Shown piece by piece: positions 32,758 to 43,152 of a stretch of 64,000 bases of DNA. The stretch is taken from NCBI GenBank assembly GCA_002794785.1, contig NBBA01000014.1, positions 62,001 through 126,000 of the forward strand, read 5' to 3'. A model generated the notes under the pieces. The model had not been told where the DNA came from. It saw nothing but the letters and a program-made list of their open reading frames with translations, and made no database searches. The position numbers were made by a program, and so were the translations under genes. The stretch is from Coniferiporia sulphurascens (Eukaryota > Basidiomycota > Agaricomycetes > Hymenochaetales > Hymenochaetaceae). Positions within the stretch are counted from its first letter, which is position 1. Every line of letters starts with the position of its first letter.

Positions 32758-34173
32758 GGGAGAAAGGGGTGTTAGCATTGGGATTGAACTTTTTCTGCCC
32801 AACACAGTGGGGGGTGCGCCAGAGGTGCAAGGCATGAGTGGTCTTTAAATATTCAGAATAAGCGAAAAAAGGGGGAGTGGAACAAAGGAAATTTGTGGAA
32901 AGAGGAGACACACCCTTGTAGACACCCAATATCCAACAACAAGCAGTGTTCTGCATGGCCTGTAGTCGATTGACTAGGGTTTTTTGACAATGCCCATGAT
33001 ACCACACTGGTGCACCCCATGCTAAGACGGTGTGCATGCAGGTGGTATAGAGTCACTGGAGGTGGATGGTGGACAGGCCCCTCTCAGTGTTGCCGAGAAT
33101 CTTGAGGGCTGCCAGTGTTGAAAGGCCTTTGGAGTGCATGCACTCCACATGAGGTTTGAAGGTGAGGCCCGCATCCCACCAGATACCCAGCCATCGCAGA
33201 GGGTTGGTGGGGCGGACCAGGGTGTTGTTGTTGATTTGGATCCCAGTGGTATCCCAGCAGTGGTAGCCGGTTTGTTGCCTGGGTGGGTGGAAGTGGAGGG
33301 CCTCTGTCTTTGCTGGTTCGATATTGAGACTGATTTGGCGAAAGAGGAGGTTGAGTCACTGGTATGCCTGTGCAAGAGATCTGTAGTTAGCCATTACTGA
33401 GGTGCCCACGTAGGCGATGAGATGGTTGTTGACATAAGTCAGTAGTTGCGAGCTGTGCTGTTGGAAGCGCTGTGCTACAATGCCTGCGAAGATAGTCGAC
33501 AGGATGGGTGACACTGGTGATCCTTGCGGAGTGCCGAGGTCAGGTTTTGGTGCAGTCAGTAGGGTTGTGCCATCGAATGAGATGGCCACTTCCCTGTTCA
33601 TCATGAAGGAGAGGCACCACACTGCCATGTCCGGCAGGCATCCCATCTCCAGTAGCTGGTGGTGGAGTCATCCTGGGTGGACCGAGTCAAAGAAGCCCTG
33701 TATGTCCACTGCTAGAATGGAGCACATGAGGCCCTTTGCATAGGCACCCTCTATGATCTGTAAAAGGTGCTGAGTGGCATCATAGACTGAGTGGCCCTGA
33801 CGTCCCCCATACTGGTTTGGTGGCAGCCAGTTCCTCGTGTTTGCAAGGTACTGGAGCTGGTTAGCAATCATTTTTTCGAGTAACTTGCCCAAGGTTTCCT
33901 TGAGAGTGATGGGGCGGTAGGAGCGGGGGGAGAAGGGGTCCTTCTTGTTCGGCTTCCAGAGCATTATGACTTTTGCTGTCTGCCAGCAGGCTGGGTGGTG
34001 ACCCAGTCACAGGTAGTCATTGAAAAGCGCAAGCACCTCATTGGGGTAGGCATTGACCACCCATTTCAGGGGGCGATACCCAATCCCTGAAGGGCCCGGG
34101 GCTGACAGGTTGGAGGTGTCAGCCAGTGCTCCTGTAAGCTCTGAGAAGAGTAATGGCGGAGCAGCTGGGGTAC
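32758..34173 (-). pseudogene. LINE family B reverse transcriptase fragment
   Basis: A minus-strand RT about one third different from LINE-A. Segments in order: LLFSELTGALADTSNLSA, LWKPNKKDPFSPRSYRPI, LAVDIQGFFDSVHP, MGCLPDMAVWCLSFMMNR, LGTPQGSPVSPILSTIFA, and a catalytic box reading TYVNNHLIAY, in which both Asp residues are Asn. Frames change near 33660 and 33365. It ends at 32758 against the palindrome tail, and its 5' side is cut at 34173 by the 5' end of another LINE-A. Confidence 0.82.
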
Positions 34174-34401
34174 ATCCTTCTTGACCAGTAACCACCACCA
34201 TCGACTAGTGCAGGTAGCTAAAACTCCCCCATGTCTGATCCTAGTGTTTACAGGAATGCCCTCTGTCATACTTGACAACCCCTCCCACCCCCCACATTGG
34301 CCAGTGCCAATGCTGACAGGGCCGCCAACTGGGCAGCCACCAGTGCCAATGCTGCCGCCCTCGTTCAAGGAACGGCCGCCCCCACCACCCCCAACCCTCA
34401 A
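34174..34401 (+). mobile_element. LINE family A, copy 8: 5' UTR and start of ORF1 (other half at 44758-45116)
   Basis: Starts with the family 5' end (ACATCCTTCTTGACCAG, then ACCACCACC), the leader AAAACTCCCCC and an ORF1 ATG (MSDPSVYRNAL) with an early TGA. X module copy 2 cuts it after CCCCCAACCCTCAA (34388-34401). The same 14 bases start the inverted ORF1 fragment at 45116, which continues this ORF1 exactly. Confidence 0.8.
34388..34401 (+). repeat. 14-bp target duplication of the X-LINE chimera, left copy
   Basis: CCCCCAACCCTCAA precedes X module copy 2. Its partner is on the minus strand at 45103-45116, next to a LINE tail, in a segment that has been turned round. Confidence 0.8.
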
Positions 34402-35019
34402 CATCCTTCTTGTCCTCTTACCACCACCATCTCGATTTTGTGACTGGGGTCGGCTGGGGGAAGTTGCAGCTACCCGACCTTGTCTGGACTCTCTGTGACT
34501 GGGCATTGTATGAGAGAAGGTTCCGACTCATCCTAGTGCACCAGGGTTGGTCATTGGTCGCCGTAATGCGGCAGGAAACGGGCGTGGAGCTCACTGGTGG
34601 TCTTGGCAACCTGTCGAAAACATTGCTACTGGTTGGATTCTCGGTGAGCTTGCATCCTTCTGGCATCTGCGCTGTCCTCTCGGGGTGGCATGCTTGTAGG
34701 GCCTGCATTGTATGTGGGCTCAGTGGGGGGGGGACACGACGTTAACATCCTCACAGGGGGGGGGGAAACCCCCTGCCTCGCAGCAGGCAACTTCGGTTGG
34801 GAGATCTCAGTTCGGGGCAACTTGGATCATGCCTTCAGGTGCTGAGCAATGCCCTCCTGGGTACCTTGGGGCCTGCATTGTCCCTGGCATGACAAATCAA
34901 AAACTGCCCCCCCAAATTCCCAAAAGGGTCTCTGATGATGGCACCTCGTGCTAAAAGAAGATAGGGGGCTCATAACACATGGCGTGGTGGTAAGAACCAC
35001 CCAATGTCGAAAGGCGACA

Positions 35020-35398
35020 GGGCACCATGGGCCTTGTGCCTCCCCCCTTTTCCTCTGCTTAATGCCTGCCCTTCGGACTCCCCCTCATACATCCTGGCCA
35101 GCGCTCTCGCCCACCCTTTCCTATTCTAAGCTACCCCCTTTTGCCTGATGTCATCTGTTTGGCATGGCCATAGTGATATGTATTCCTCCCTCTTTCTCCT
35201 TCTCTGGTACTAATAGGGGCCCTTCCCACCTTGGCACCCTTTGGGGAGCAGGGCCCCTGCCCAGTTTCGTGCATTGCACGATGATGGGCGCCTCTGTTGT
35301 TATGTAGTTAGGGCCCCCCCTTCGAGGGGGCAGCTTGTAATTATGTAATACTGCAGGAATAATAAATGTTAAAAAAAAAAAAAGGGCACCATGGGCCT
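35020..35398 (+). repeat. 15-bp target duplication flanking a LINE 3' end
   Basis: GGGCACCATGGGCCT lies at 35020-35034 and again at 35384-35398. The X module is continuous when the inserted LINE and one copy of the duplication are removed. Confidence 0.9.
35035..35383 (+). mobile_element. Short LINE-A 3' end insertion in X copy 2
   Basis: 349 bp: the last codons of ORF2 (CCCTTTTCCTCTG), 3' UTR, hairpin (CCCCCCCTTCGAGGGGGC), GCAGGAATAATAAATGTT and a run of 13 A. It is strongly 5'-truncated and has no coding function. Confidence 0.88.
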
Positions 35399-35717
35399 CT
35401 TGGGTGGGTTGGACCCCCTTGAGGTGGTTAGTATCCCCTACTCCCTAGGACAGCATTGCCACTGGGGTCGGGTATGTGAGATGGAGATCCTGGTACGATC
35501 ACGGATCCAGAAGCGGGGGCTGGGGGTTGACTGGGCGCTTGTCCCATGACCTCAGTTCCTGAGTATTCCAGCTGTAATGGCTGTTTCTGAAGTGCGTGCC
35601 AGGGCACAGGAAAGGGCCATCATGGAGCATGCATTGGATCATCGGCGCACTGAAGTGATGTGTCTCAGGCTGTAGCACTGTGGGAGAGTTGCCTGCAGTG
35701 GCTCCAGAGGACTAAAT

Positions 35718-36275
35718 TGTTAAGCTCAATGGTTACGCGATGATCGACGTTGGGGCTTCCTGATCGTTGGGGCTGGTAGTACGGCAGCAGGGCTTCCTAG
35801 ATGTCATAAGTCGAAGGTGATCGGTGATGGGGCTTCCTGATCGGCGATGTGGATGCAGTAGGCTTCTGTGGCGAATCAGGTTATGACAAAGCAACTAGTG
35901 GCACACTGGTGCACAGTAGATTGGTGGTAGCAGATAATGGGCTTGTATGAACAAAGAGCACAAGCTTAGGGCTTGTGCTACTGAAGTTACATGCTTATAT
36001 GCTACTCTATGTGTTTGCTACTGTAGCAACTTGGTTAGGTGTGTTTACCAGCCTTTGGAAGGTCATGGAAACTCAAGGAAGGCCTTGGTAATACAAGTGC
36101 AGTGATCAGTAAGCAAGGCATGTCATGATGGTGCAGTAAGGCGTCATCATGGCGTCTTATGGCACAAAGCGAATAAGGATGAGTAAGGTAGAGAAATGGG
36201 GGAGTTGCGCTGACTGATGATGACGAAGAGGAAGTGAGTCAGCGCAGTATGGAAAAGTAAAGGAAAATTGTAACA
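35718..36275 (-). repeat. Chromovirus 3' LTR
   Basis: 558 bp. TGTTAAGCTC ... TTGTAACA on the plus strand. It matches the LTR at 42607-43147 closely, apart from about 18 bp missing from the latter near its TGTTAAG end. That points to a fairly recent insertion. Confidence 0.92.
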
Positions 36276-36290
36276 TTGCCTCCCATTTAG
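36276..36290 (-). other. Polypurine tract
   Basis: On the minus strand AAATGGGAGGCAA lies directly before the TGTTACAATT of the 3' LTR. Position and purine content fit the primer for second-strand DNA synthesis. Confidence 0.55.
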
Positions 36291-36644
36291 GATTGACAAG
36301 TCACCGAATTGTCAAAATAAAATATAGGGGTGAGTCATAAAAGAGAGAAAAGAAAAATCCAGGTGTATCAAGATGCCAGCCTAGCAGGTCTTTAAGTGTA
36401 GTGCTAGGTTCACTGCCGAGTTTGTTACCGTGCTCGTTGGTACCTAATCCAGGTCTTTCGCCAATATTAATGGTATGATGTCTGAAGACGGCAAAAAAAG
36501 CGGAAAAACGATGCAAAAAGAATCCCTAACCCAGATTGCGAGTCATATTAACTAGTGGGCCTTTTAAGGTCATACCCAGGAGTAGTAGTTTAGGGTCCTT
36601 GCAGACACACACTAGTTTACTGTCATTGCGGACTAGGACCCTTT
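36291..36644. other. Non-coding 3' region of the chromovirus
   Basis: About 350 bases between the last ORF and the polypurine tract. One open frame of 71 codons on the minus strand has no recognisable features. Nothing else was seen. Confidence 0.4.
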
Positions 36645-37314
36645 TTAGTTGGACTGGTCGTCATTGTTAGACCCCATATCGATGTTGTCGATATCTATAC
36701 CTGCCGCAATGTCGTCCATATATGACCGGAGGAGAACGCGGGCCCCTAGATCGGTGAGGCGTACCATGTGTCTACCGTTTGGTTTCAGGTCATGTACTGG
36801 GTACCAGCAATGGGTTGCTTGGTGGTGGCGGCGACGGTACTCGGCATTGGTTCCGCTGCTCCTGGAGTTGGGCTGAGAGTGCAAGCTCATGGAAGAGGAT
36901 GGCCTGGTTGTGTAGGTTGGCGAGGTGAAGGAGTAGATCGACTGACGGTGGATCAGTGCGACTTAGCTGGTTTTCGAGTCCTCCGATCTCGAACTTGATT
37001 TCAGTGAGGTCCGAGGGTTGGATGAAATCTTCCGGGAAAGTTCTTTGTAATTGTTCAATTACGTCCTGGCGTGTGGGAGCAGATCTGCGGGGTTGGTATT
37101 CCTGGTGCCGGATTTCAATTGGGGGGTTTTGAATGGGGATAGTTGGAGAGAGAGGTCGGCGATTGGCGATGGTGGGGTAGCGGATGTGTGGGGTGCGATG
37201 GGTGTGGTTGTGGATGGTGGTGGTGATTGCGCAGATGAAAATGAAGAGACCAGTGGGTATGGCTACGGCGAGGTACCAGAGGTGATTGTTGTTGGTGATG
37301 TAGGCAGTGAGCAT
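36645..37314 (-). CDS. Third ORF of the chromovirus, with a membrane-like segment
   Basis: Begins with an ATG 28 bases after the pol stop. The 174-codon frame (37314-36790) starts with a short leader and a hydrophobic stretch WYLAVAIPTGLFIFICAI (about residues 12-31), then a proline- and arginine-rich region, then an acidic helical part (EFEIGGLENQLS). An overlapping frame (36890-36645) continues with HHQATHCWYPVHDLKPNG and an acidic end. A single-base shift near 36830-36890 could join the two into one protein of about 220 residues. Position between pol and the 3' LTR is where env-like or accessory ORFs sit. I do not recognise the family, and there is no fusion peptide or cysteine-rich ectodomain to support an envelope. 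Confidence 0.5.
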
Positions 37315-37342
37315 AGGATGAGATGAGGGCGGATGAAGGGTG

Positions 37343-38308
37343 TTAGGTGATTTTTTTGAGGTTTTTATATGTGTCTAGGGTGTTGGAAGCATGTGACAGG
37401 TCTTTTTCGGCTAACCATTGATTTTCGGAAGACGGATAGCCAGTCCACTTGACTAGGAAACGCCATCTGTTTCCGGCGCCCTTGTGTGAGAGAATAGCTT
37501 CGATTTCGTATTCCTGCTGATCTTCTATCAGGTCAGGTGGCGGTTGACTGAATGGAGGTCCGTGTGCGTCGGTCTCCGAGTATGCCGATAGAAGTGAGGC
37601 GTGGAAAACAGGGTGTATATGCCATGCCTTGGGTAATTTGAGGCGGTAATTCAGGGGTGATAGTACCTGAATTATGGGAAATGGTCCCTCTTGTTTAGGT
37701 GACAATTTGCGGGATTGGTTGGGGAAATGCAAGTTAGTGGCTTCTAACCAAACTTTGTCGCCGAGTTTGAATGGTTTGAAGCCTCGTGCTCCGAAGCGTG
37801 CCATATGGGCACGGGCTAAGTCATGGGCGGCGAGTGCTTCCTTTCTGATTGATGAAAGGAGGCGCAGGCGCTGTGAGAGAGATGGGAGATTGGTATCTTC
37901 TATCACCGTGGGAATGGGTATAGGGTTGTATCCTAGCATGATGGTGAACGGCGAAGTCTTGGTGACTGAATGGGTCTGGATATTGTGTGAGAATTCCAGG
38001 TCGGTGAGTGAGTCAGCCCATGAGTGAGGTGATGTGCCGCAATAAATGCGCAGATAAGCTTCAACTTCCTGGTTGGTGTGTTCAGTTTGCCCATTGGTTT
38101 GAGGGTGATATGCCATGGATAGTTTCGATTTAATCCCAAGGCGTTTGCACAACGTTTGGAAAACTTGTGATGCAAATTGGGGTCCTCTGTCCGAGATGAT
38201 ACGTTTGGGGAGTCCGAAACGTCGGTAGACGTTGTCATGGTAACATTTCGCTGTTCTGAGTGTGTCAATAGTTTTGTGACAAGGAATGAGAACAATTCCT
38301 TTGGAAGA
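37343..38308 (-). pseudogene. pol: Chromovirus pol: integrase core (second half), GPY/F-like region, chromodomain
   Basis: The open frame reaches back into the nested LTR, but element sequence starts at 38308. The integrase core has ISDRGPQFASQVF (second Asp) and HPQTNGQTEHTNQEVEAY (the Glu of DD35E). It is followed by LGDKVWLEATNL, the KQEGPFPIIQVLSPLNYRL GPY/F-like module, HPVFHASLLSAY, and a C-terminal chromodomain (YEIEAILSHKGAGNRWRFLV, WTGYPSSENQWL). Chromodomains steer integration to modified histones. The first Asp is on the other side of the LTR, at about 38900. The stop is at 37343-37345. Confidence 0.9.
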
Positions 38309-38313
38309 GTCGT

Positions 38314-38873
38314 TGTTAAGCTCAATGGTTACGCAGTGATTGACGTCAGGGTTTCCTGATCGTCGGGACTGATGGTTACGGCAACGGGGCTTCCTAGATG
38401 TCATAAGTCGAAGGTGATCGTCGATGGGGCTTCCTGATTGGTGATGTGGACGTGAGGTGCTTCTTAGCAGAGTCGGGTTATGACGAAGCGACTAATGGCC
38501 AAGTGGTGCACAGTAGACTGGTGGTAGCAGATAATGGGCTTGTATGAACAAAGAGCACAAGCTTAGGGCTTGTGCTACTGAAGTTACATGCTTATATGCT
38601 ACTCTATGTGTTTGCTACTGTAGCAACTTGGTTAGGTATGTTTGCCAGACGAAGGAAGGTCATGGAAACTCAAGGAAGGCCTTGGTAATACAAGTATGGT
38701 GATCAGTAAGCAAAGCATGTCATGATGGTGCAATAAGGTGTCATCATGGCATCTTATGGCGCAAGGCGAATAAGGATGAGTAAGGTAGAGGAATGGGGGA
38801 GTTGCGCTGACTGATGATGACGAAGAGGAAGTGAGTCAGCGCAATAAAGGGAAAGTAAAGGAAAATTGTAACA
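38314..38873 (-). mobile_element. Chromovirus solo LTR nested in the integrase gene
   Basis: A 560-bp solo LTR of the same family and orientation, inserted in the integrase core between the MVVIDH segment and the SSKGIVLIPCHK segment. Flanking bases are GTCGT (38309-38313) and GTCAT (38874-38878): a 5-bp duplication with one CpG-to-CpA change. Translation across it explains the odd ends of the two flanking open frames. Confidence 0.9.
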
Positions 38874-38878
38874 GTCAT

Positions 38879-41276
38879 GATCTATGACTACCATGATGGA
38901 GTCATATCCGTTTGACATGGGTAAGTCTGTGATGAAGTCCATGGATACTGATTGAAACAGGAGCATTGAGGCATCTGCGGGTATCAGGAGCATTGGTGGC
39001 TTGGTCGGATGTGTGTTGATTTTCATCTGTTGGCACGCCGCACATCCTTTGACATAGTTCCCTACAAACACCATTAAACCGGGCCACCAATAGTGTTGTC
39101 GCACCAATTGGGATGTTTTGAATACCCCTGGGTGTCCGAATGATGGGAGATCATGGAACATTTGTAAGATTTCCCGTTTGATTTCCGCATTGTCCGGTAT
39201 ATAAACTTGTTTCTGGTATCTTAGGAGACCTGAATCAATAGTCCAGTTGTCAAGAGAGAATCGGAAAGGAGACGGAATTTTTAAATTCCGTGCATCCTGG
39301 ATCGTTTTTGCGAATGAATCGCCTTCCTGGGCGTCTCGGATGCGATTTTGGAGGTTGACATTGATTGTTCCGATAAACAAGGTTTTTGGTAACATTATAC
39401 ATTCTTCTAGTGGTTCTTCGCCATGGTCAGGGCGTCTAGATAAAGTGTCTGCCCCTGGAGTGGATTTCCCTGGGCAGTGTGTGATTATGCAATTGAATTG
39501 GGAGAGGAATAAATTCCATCATGATTGTCTTGGGGTTAAATGGCGTTCGGATCTGAAGTACGATAGGTTTTTGTGATCACACCAAATCGTGGTTGTATGG
39601 GGGTTGCTGAGAAGATAATGACACCATGCTTCGAGTCCTCGTATTATCCCTAGGAGTTCTCTGTCATAAACCTCATATCATTGTTGAGCCGGTCTGAATG
39701 TTTCTGATATGTATCTGCATGGTTGTAGATCGCCATTAGAATTTGTCTGATAGAGTATGGCTCCTGAAGCTACTTTAGATGCATCCGTCTCAAGGATAAA
39801 TGGTTTTGTGGGATCTGGTATGAGTAGGGCTGGTTTATCAAGGAAGAGCATTTTAAGCTTGGTAAATGCTTGGTCCCGTTCAGGTGTCCATTTCCATAGT
39901 TCGTTGGTGTGGGTGAGCTCGTTGAGCGGGTATACAATATCCGAAAAACTGGGAATAAAATGTCTGTAATAATTGCAGAAACCCATAAAGCTTTGGAGCT
40001 GTTTGATGGTGTGCAGGGTAGGCCAATCGGCAATTCCTGCCAGTTTGACAGGGTCCATGTGGATATTATCTGGGGTAATAATCATTCCTAAAAATTCGAC
40101 GTGTTGTACCCCAAATAGGCATTTTTCTAGTTTGCAATAAAGGTCATTGGCTGCGCAGATATCAAGAACATGGCAGGTGCGCTGGTAAAGCTCTTCCATT
40201 GAGTTGGCGAGGATAAGTACGTCATCCATGTAGATCAGGGTTCCATCTTCCAGAATTACAAAACGGAACATGTCGTCCATGAAGGCCTGGAATGTGGCGG
40301 GCGAATTGCATAGTCCGAAGAACATGACAGTTGGTTTGAAAAGTCCTCAAGGGGTTTTAAAGGCGGCTTTCCATTGATCGCCATCCTTTATCCGAATGTT
40401 ATTATATCCCGATCTAAGGTCAAGTTTCATAAAATACTTGGCTCCTTTGAGTTTGTCCATGAGATTGCTGATCAGAGGTAACGGGTATGCGTTCTTAATG
40501 ATTCCTTCATTGAGAGCTCTGTAGTCCTGACATCCTCGTAGGCTAGTGTCCTTTTTTCCCACGAAGAAGAAGGGGGATGCCATAGGTGATTTGGATGGTC
40601 GAATATAGCCTTTGCGCAAGTTTTCATCTAGGAATTCATCAAGTGCTGCCAATTCTTTAGGTGCCAGTGGGTAGACTTTACAGTTGCGTGGTATGAAATC
40701 CGGTTTGAGATCAATGGCGTGGTCGTAGGGTCTGGAGATTGGGAATCGTTCTGCCGATTTTTTGCGAAAGATGTCGAGGTACTGGTGGTATTCAGGGGGA
40801 ATTAGTTGTTCCACAGGCTTTGTTTCTTTAACCTGTTCCTGAGCGAGTGAGGTAGCAGTAGTAACTTTTGCAATAGCGAGAGTGCCTTTTTGCCAATTTA
40901 TAACCGGATTATGGTTTTTTAACCATGGTAGGCCAAGGATAACGTCTTCCTTGCCTAGAGAAGTTACAAGTAACTTTAGGGGAAGCGATTTCCCTTCGAT
41001 GCGAGCCAGTCGCCAAGTGTACTTGGTGATGGTTCCATGTTCGTTGGTGGATCTGTCCGCATTAAGAACCATAATGGGACGAGCAAGTGTTCACATTGGT
41101 ATGCGATGCTTGATGACGAATTTGGCATCAATGAACTGGCCTTCAGCGCCGGAATCAATGAGCGCGTTGGTGGGGATGGTTTGGTCATAGACAATCATAG
41201 AAATTGGAATCTTCATTGCAGGGAGTGAAGGGTCGGATTTTACAATTGGAGACATGGTAACAGGAAGACTTAACAT
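38879..41276 (-). pseudogene. pol: Chromovirus pol: protease, RT, RNase H, integrase N-terminus
   Basis: One frame interrupted by stops at about 41091, 40347, 39678 and 39541. Protease: ALIDSGAEGQFID (D-S-G). RT: YPLAPKELAALDEFL, DYRALNEGIIKNAYPLPL, MKLDLRSGYNNIRI, MFFGLCNSPATFQAF and the catalytic LIYMDDVLILA, intact. RNase H: PFILETDASKVASGAILYQ and later YEVYDRELLGI. Integrase zinc module: HDLPSFGHPG, HYWWPG and CAACQQMK (HHCC), then VSMDFITDLP with the first catalytic Asp and MVVIDH at the LTR. The ATG at 41276 is in a different frame from gag and lies 17 bases after the gag stop, so pol was made by reinitiation or by a frameshift. Confidence 0.9.
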
Positions 41277-41293
41277 CCGTCTAAGCTTCCTCT

Positions 41294-42547
41294 TTAAAAA
41301 CCCTGTTTGTCTAGGATGTCGAATATCTCATCTTTCTTCGTCTCGTCAAACTGATTGAGTAGATTGCGGATGCTCGTCGCGATGTGTTTGGGATCTTGGT
41401 TTTCCGGAACGGGTTCGGTTGCTTCGACAATTGGGAACACATTATCGATGGTATGGACTGTGCGTTGTTGGTCGGATCCCTGTTGGTACTTGGTACAATC
41501 GCAGGCGTTGTGGCCTTTCTCTCTACAGGTGAGGCATCGTCCTTTGCACATACATTTGGCTCGTTCTTCCTCGGAGAGGCGTGGTGGATGTCCGGTATTT
41601 GTGCTTTGTGTAGTGCGCTGGTTGGGTTGGTAAGGTCGGCGCTGTTGTCCATTTCTGAGATTGCGGAAACGATTCTCTTGTTTAGTAGGAGCTTGTCCTG
41701 GGCCTCGGAGGGCCTTGAGTCATTGGTAGACTGCGTCCTGTTTGGATGCCTCTCGGTACCATTCCTCAATGGTGGTGGGGGTTTTGGCACTTGCTAGAAC
41801 GCGTGCAAGGAGGCCGTGTCTGAGGCCTTTCTCGTATATGGGAATGAGGTTGTTGTCTCCTGACATGCCTGCCCGTGTTACGAGTGACTGGAAGCGACTA
41901 TTGTAATCGTCTGCAGATCCCATTTGTTGGAGTGCCATGATCTCCTGAGAGGCTTCAGCCACATCATCAGTGGTGATGAATGTGTTACAGAAGTCGCATT
42001 TGAAATCACCCCATGTGCCGTATCCGACGAGGGTAGTGAGGGTCTTGCCATTGGGGTCTTTGGTGAAGGCTGATGCGAGCGTCTCGTGGTTGATGGCCCA
42101 TTCTCCTGCAGTCCCTGTCTGCATATAGGAGAGGACAAAGTTGACTTTCAACTCACCAGTGGTGTACATGTGTCGGTTGATGTGGAGGTACGCCTCGCAG
42201 CTGGACAGAAAGCGACGAGCGTACTTGCGGTCCCCATCGAAGGTGTTGGGACAGGCAAGGTTAATCTCCTTGGGTACTGGTTGGGACATTGGAGGAGGTG
42301 GTGTCTGGGTTTTTGGGAAGATGGTTCGGTAGTTGGGGACGTTTTGTTCAAAAGTTAGATGTGCGTCTTTGGCGTCGTTAGCTTTGAACCACTGAAAGTC
42401 TCCATTGGTATTCTCTAACCACGAGTAGTAGTCGTAGTCGTTTGAGTTGGTTTGCTTTTTCTTAAAGCACTTGAGGTCATGGTCCCAGGTTCCTCCAACA
42501 AGGGGGTAGACGGGCGCTGGGATGACTAGTTTCGACAGGTTGGGCAA
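41294..42547 (-). pseudogene. gag: Chromovirus gag
   Basis: A gag polyprotein of about 417 codons in one frame, broken by TGA at 41720-41722. The capsid-like region contains NLACPNTFDGDRKYARRFLS, LSYMQTGTAGEWAINHE, WGDFKCDFCNTFITTD, LQQMGSADDYNSRFQSLVTR and GLRHGLLARVLAS, typical of Ty3 gag. The nucleocapsid knuckle is CLTCREKGHNACDC (C-X2-C-X4-H-X4-C), in which the last spacing residues are normal. An upstream ATG (about 42565) is in another frame, so the true start is unclear or has a frame change. The stop is at 41294-41296. Confidence 0.87.
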
Positions 42548-42589
42548 AGGGTTGGTGCTTGGACATTGGATACATCAGCAAAAAAATTT

Positions 42590-42606
42590 GGGAAAGCTTG
42601 TGCTAG
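42590..42606 (-). promoter_or_regulatory. Primer-binding site, probably self-priming
   Basis: The minus strand right after the 5' LTR reads CTAGCACAAGCTTTCCC. It lacks the TGG expected of a tRNA primer site. AGCACAAGCT is exactly complementary to AGCTTGTGCT inside the same LTR (42829-42838), about 30 bases downstream of the TATAAG box, where transcription should start. This is the arrangement known from Tf1, whose RNA 5' end primes its own reverse transcription. Confidence 0.65.
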
Positions 42607-43147
42607 TGTTAAGCTCAATGGTTACGCAATGATCGACATCAGGGCTGGTAGTACGGCAACAGGGCTTCCTAGATGTCATAAGTCGAAGGTGATCGGTGAT
42701 GGGGCTTCCTGATCGGCAATGTGGACGCAGTAGGCTTCTGTGGTGAATCAGGTTACGACAAAGCAACTAGTGGCACACTGGTGCACAGTAGATTGGTGGT
42801 AGCAGATAATGGGCTTGTATGAACAAAGAGCACAAGCTTAGGGCTTGTGCTACTGAAGTTACATGCTTATATGCTACTCTATGTGTTTGCTACTGTAGCA
42901 ACTTGGTTAGGTGTGTTTACCAGCCTTTGGAAGGTCATGGAAACTCAAGGAAGGCCTTGGTAATACAAGTGCGGTGATCAGTAAGCAAGGCACGTCATGA
43001 TGGTGCAGTAAGGCGTCATCATGGCGTCTTATGGTGCAAAGCGAATAAGGATGAGTAAGGTAGAGAAATGGGGGAGTTGTGCTGACTGATGATGACAAAG
43101 AGGAAGTGAGTCAGCGCAGTATGGAAAAGTAAAGGAAAATTGTAACA
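42607..43147 (-). repeat. Chromovirus 5' LTR
   Basis: 541 bp. It is like the 3' LTR but lacks about 18 bases near 42635 (a CTTCCTGATCGT segment). It has a TATAAG box (42866-42871, minus strand) and the hairpin AGCACAAGC/GCTTGTGCT at about 42829-42852, which probably spans the transcription start. Confidence 0.92.
42829..42871 (-). promoter_or_regulatory. LTR core promoter: TATA box and hairpin at predicted start
   Basis: On the minus strand TATAAGCATG is followed about 30 bases later by AGCTTGTGCT, the 3' arm of a 9-bp inverted repeat with a five-base loop. Spacing fits TATA to start site. All LTR copies in the window keep both parts. Confidence 0.6.
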
Positions 43148-43152
43148 TAAAT

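Larger units (their letters stand above)
34402..35717 (+). mobile_element. X module copy 2, first two thirds (rest at 43153-43454)
   Basis: X module in plus orientation. It starts CATCCTTCTTGTCCTC and is split by a LINE 3' end (35035-35383) and then by the full-length chromovirus at 35717. The third part resumes at 43153 after the chromovirus duplication TAAAT, and ends near 43454 in TTCTTAATTTTG before the LINE RNase H sequence. Joined length is about 1.25 kb. There is no conserved ORF. Open frames such as 34410-34745 are not shared by other copies. Confidence 0.75.
35718..43147 (-). mobile_element. Full-length Ty3/Gypsy chromovirus
   Basis: A 7.4-kb LTR retrotransposon in minus orientation, flanked by the perfect 5-bp duplication TAAAT (35713-35717 and 43148-43152) inside X module copy 2. 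From its 5' side: LTR (42607-43147), primer site, gag, protease, RT, RNase H, integrase with chromodomain, an extra 3' ORF, polypurine tract and LTR (35718-36275). A solo LTR of the same family lies within integrase. Several in-frame stops show it is dead. The integrase-chromodomain order and the linker LLSAYSETDAHGPPF resemble elements of Agaricomycetes. That comparison is from memory. Confidence 0.93.

Noticed and set aside
34410..35148. Host genes in the X module (open frames of 60-110 codons)
   Set aside because: None is conserved among the X copies, and X copies carry many small insertions and deletions that ignore frame.
36645..37314. A retroviral-type envelope gene
   Set aside because: Only one hydrophobic segment near the N-terminus is seen, with no cysteine-rich ectodomain or fusion-like segment, so envelope function is not supported.
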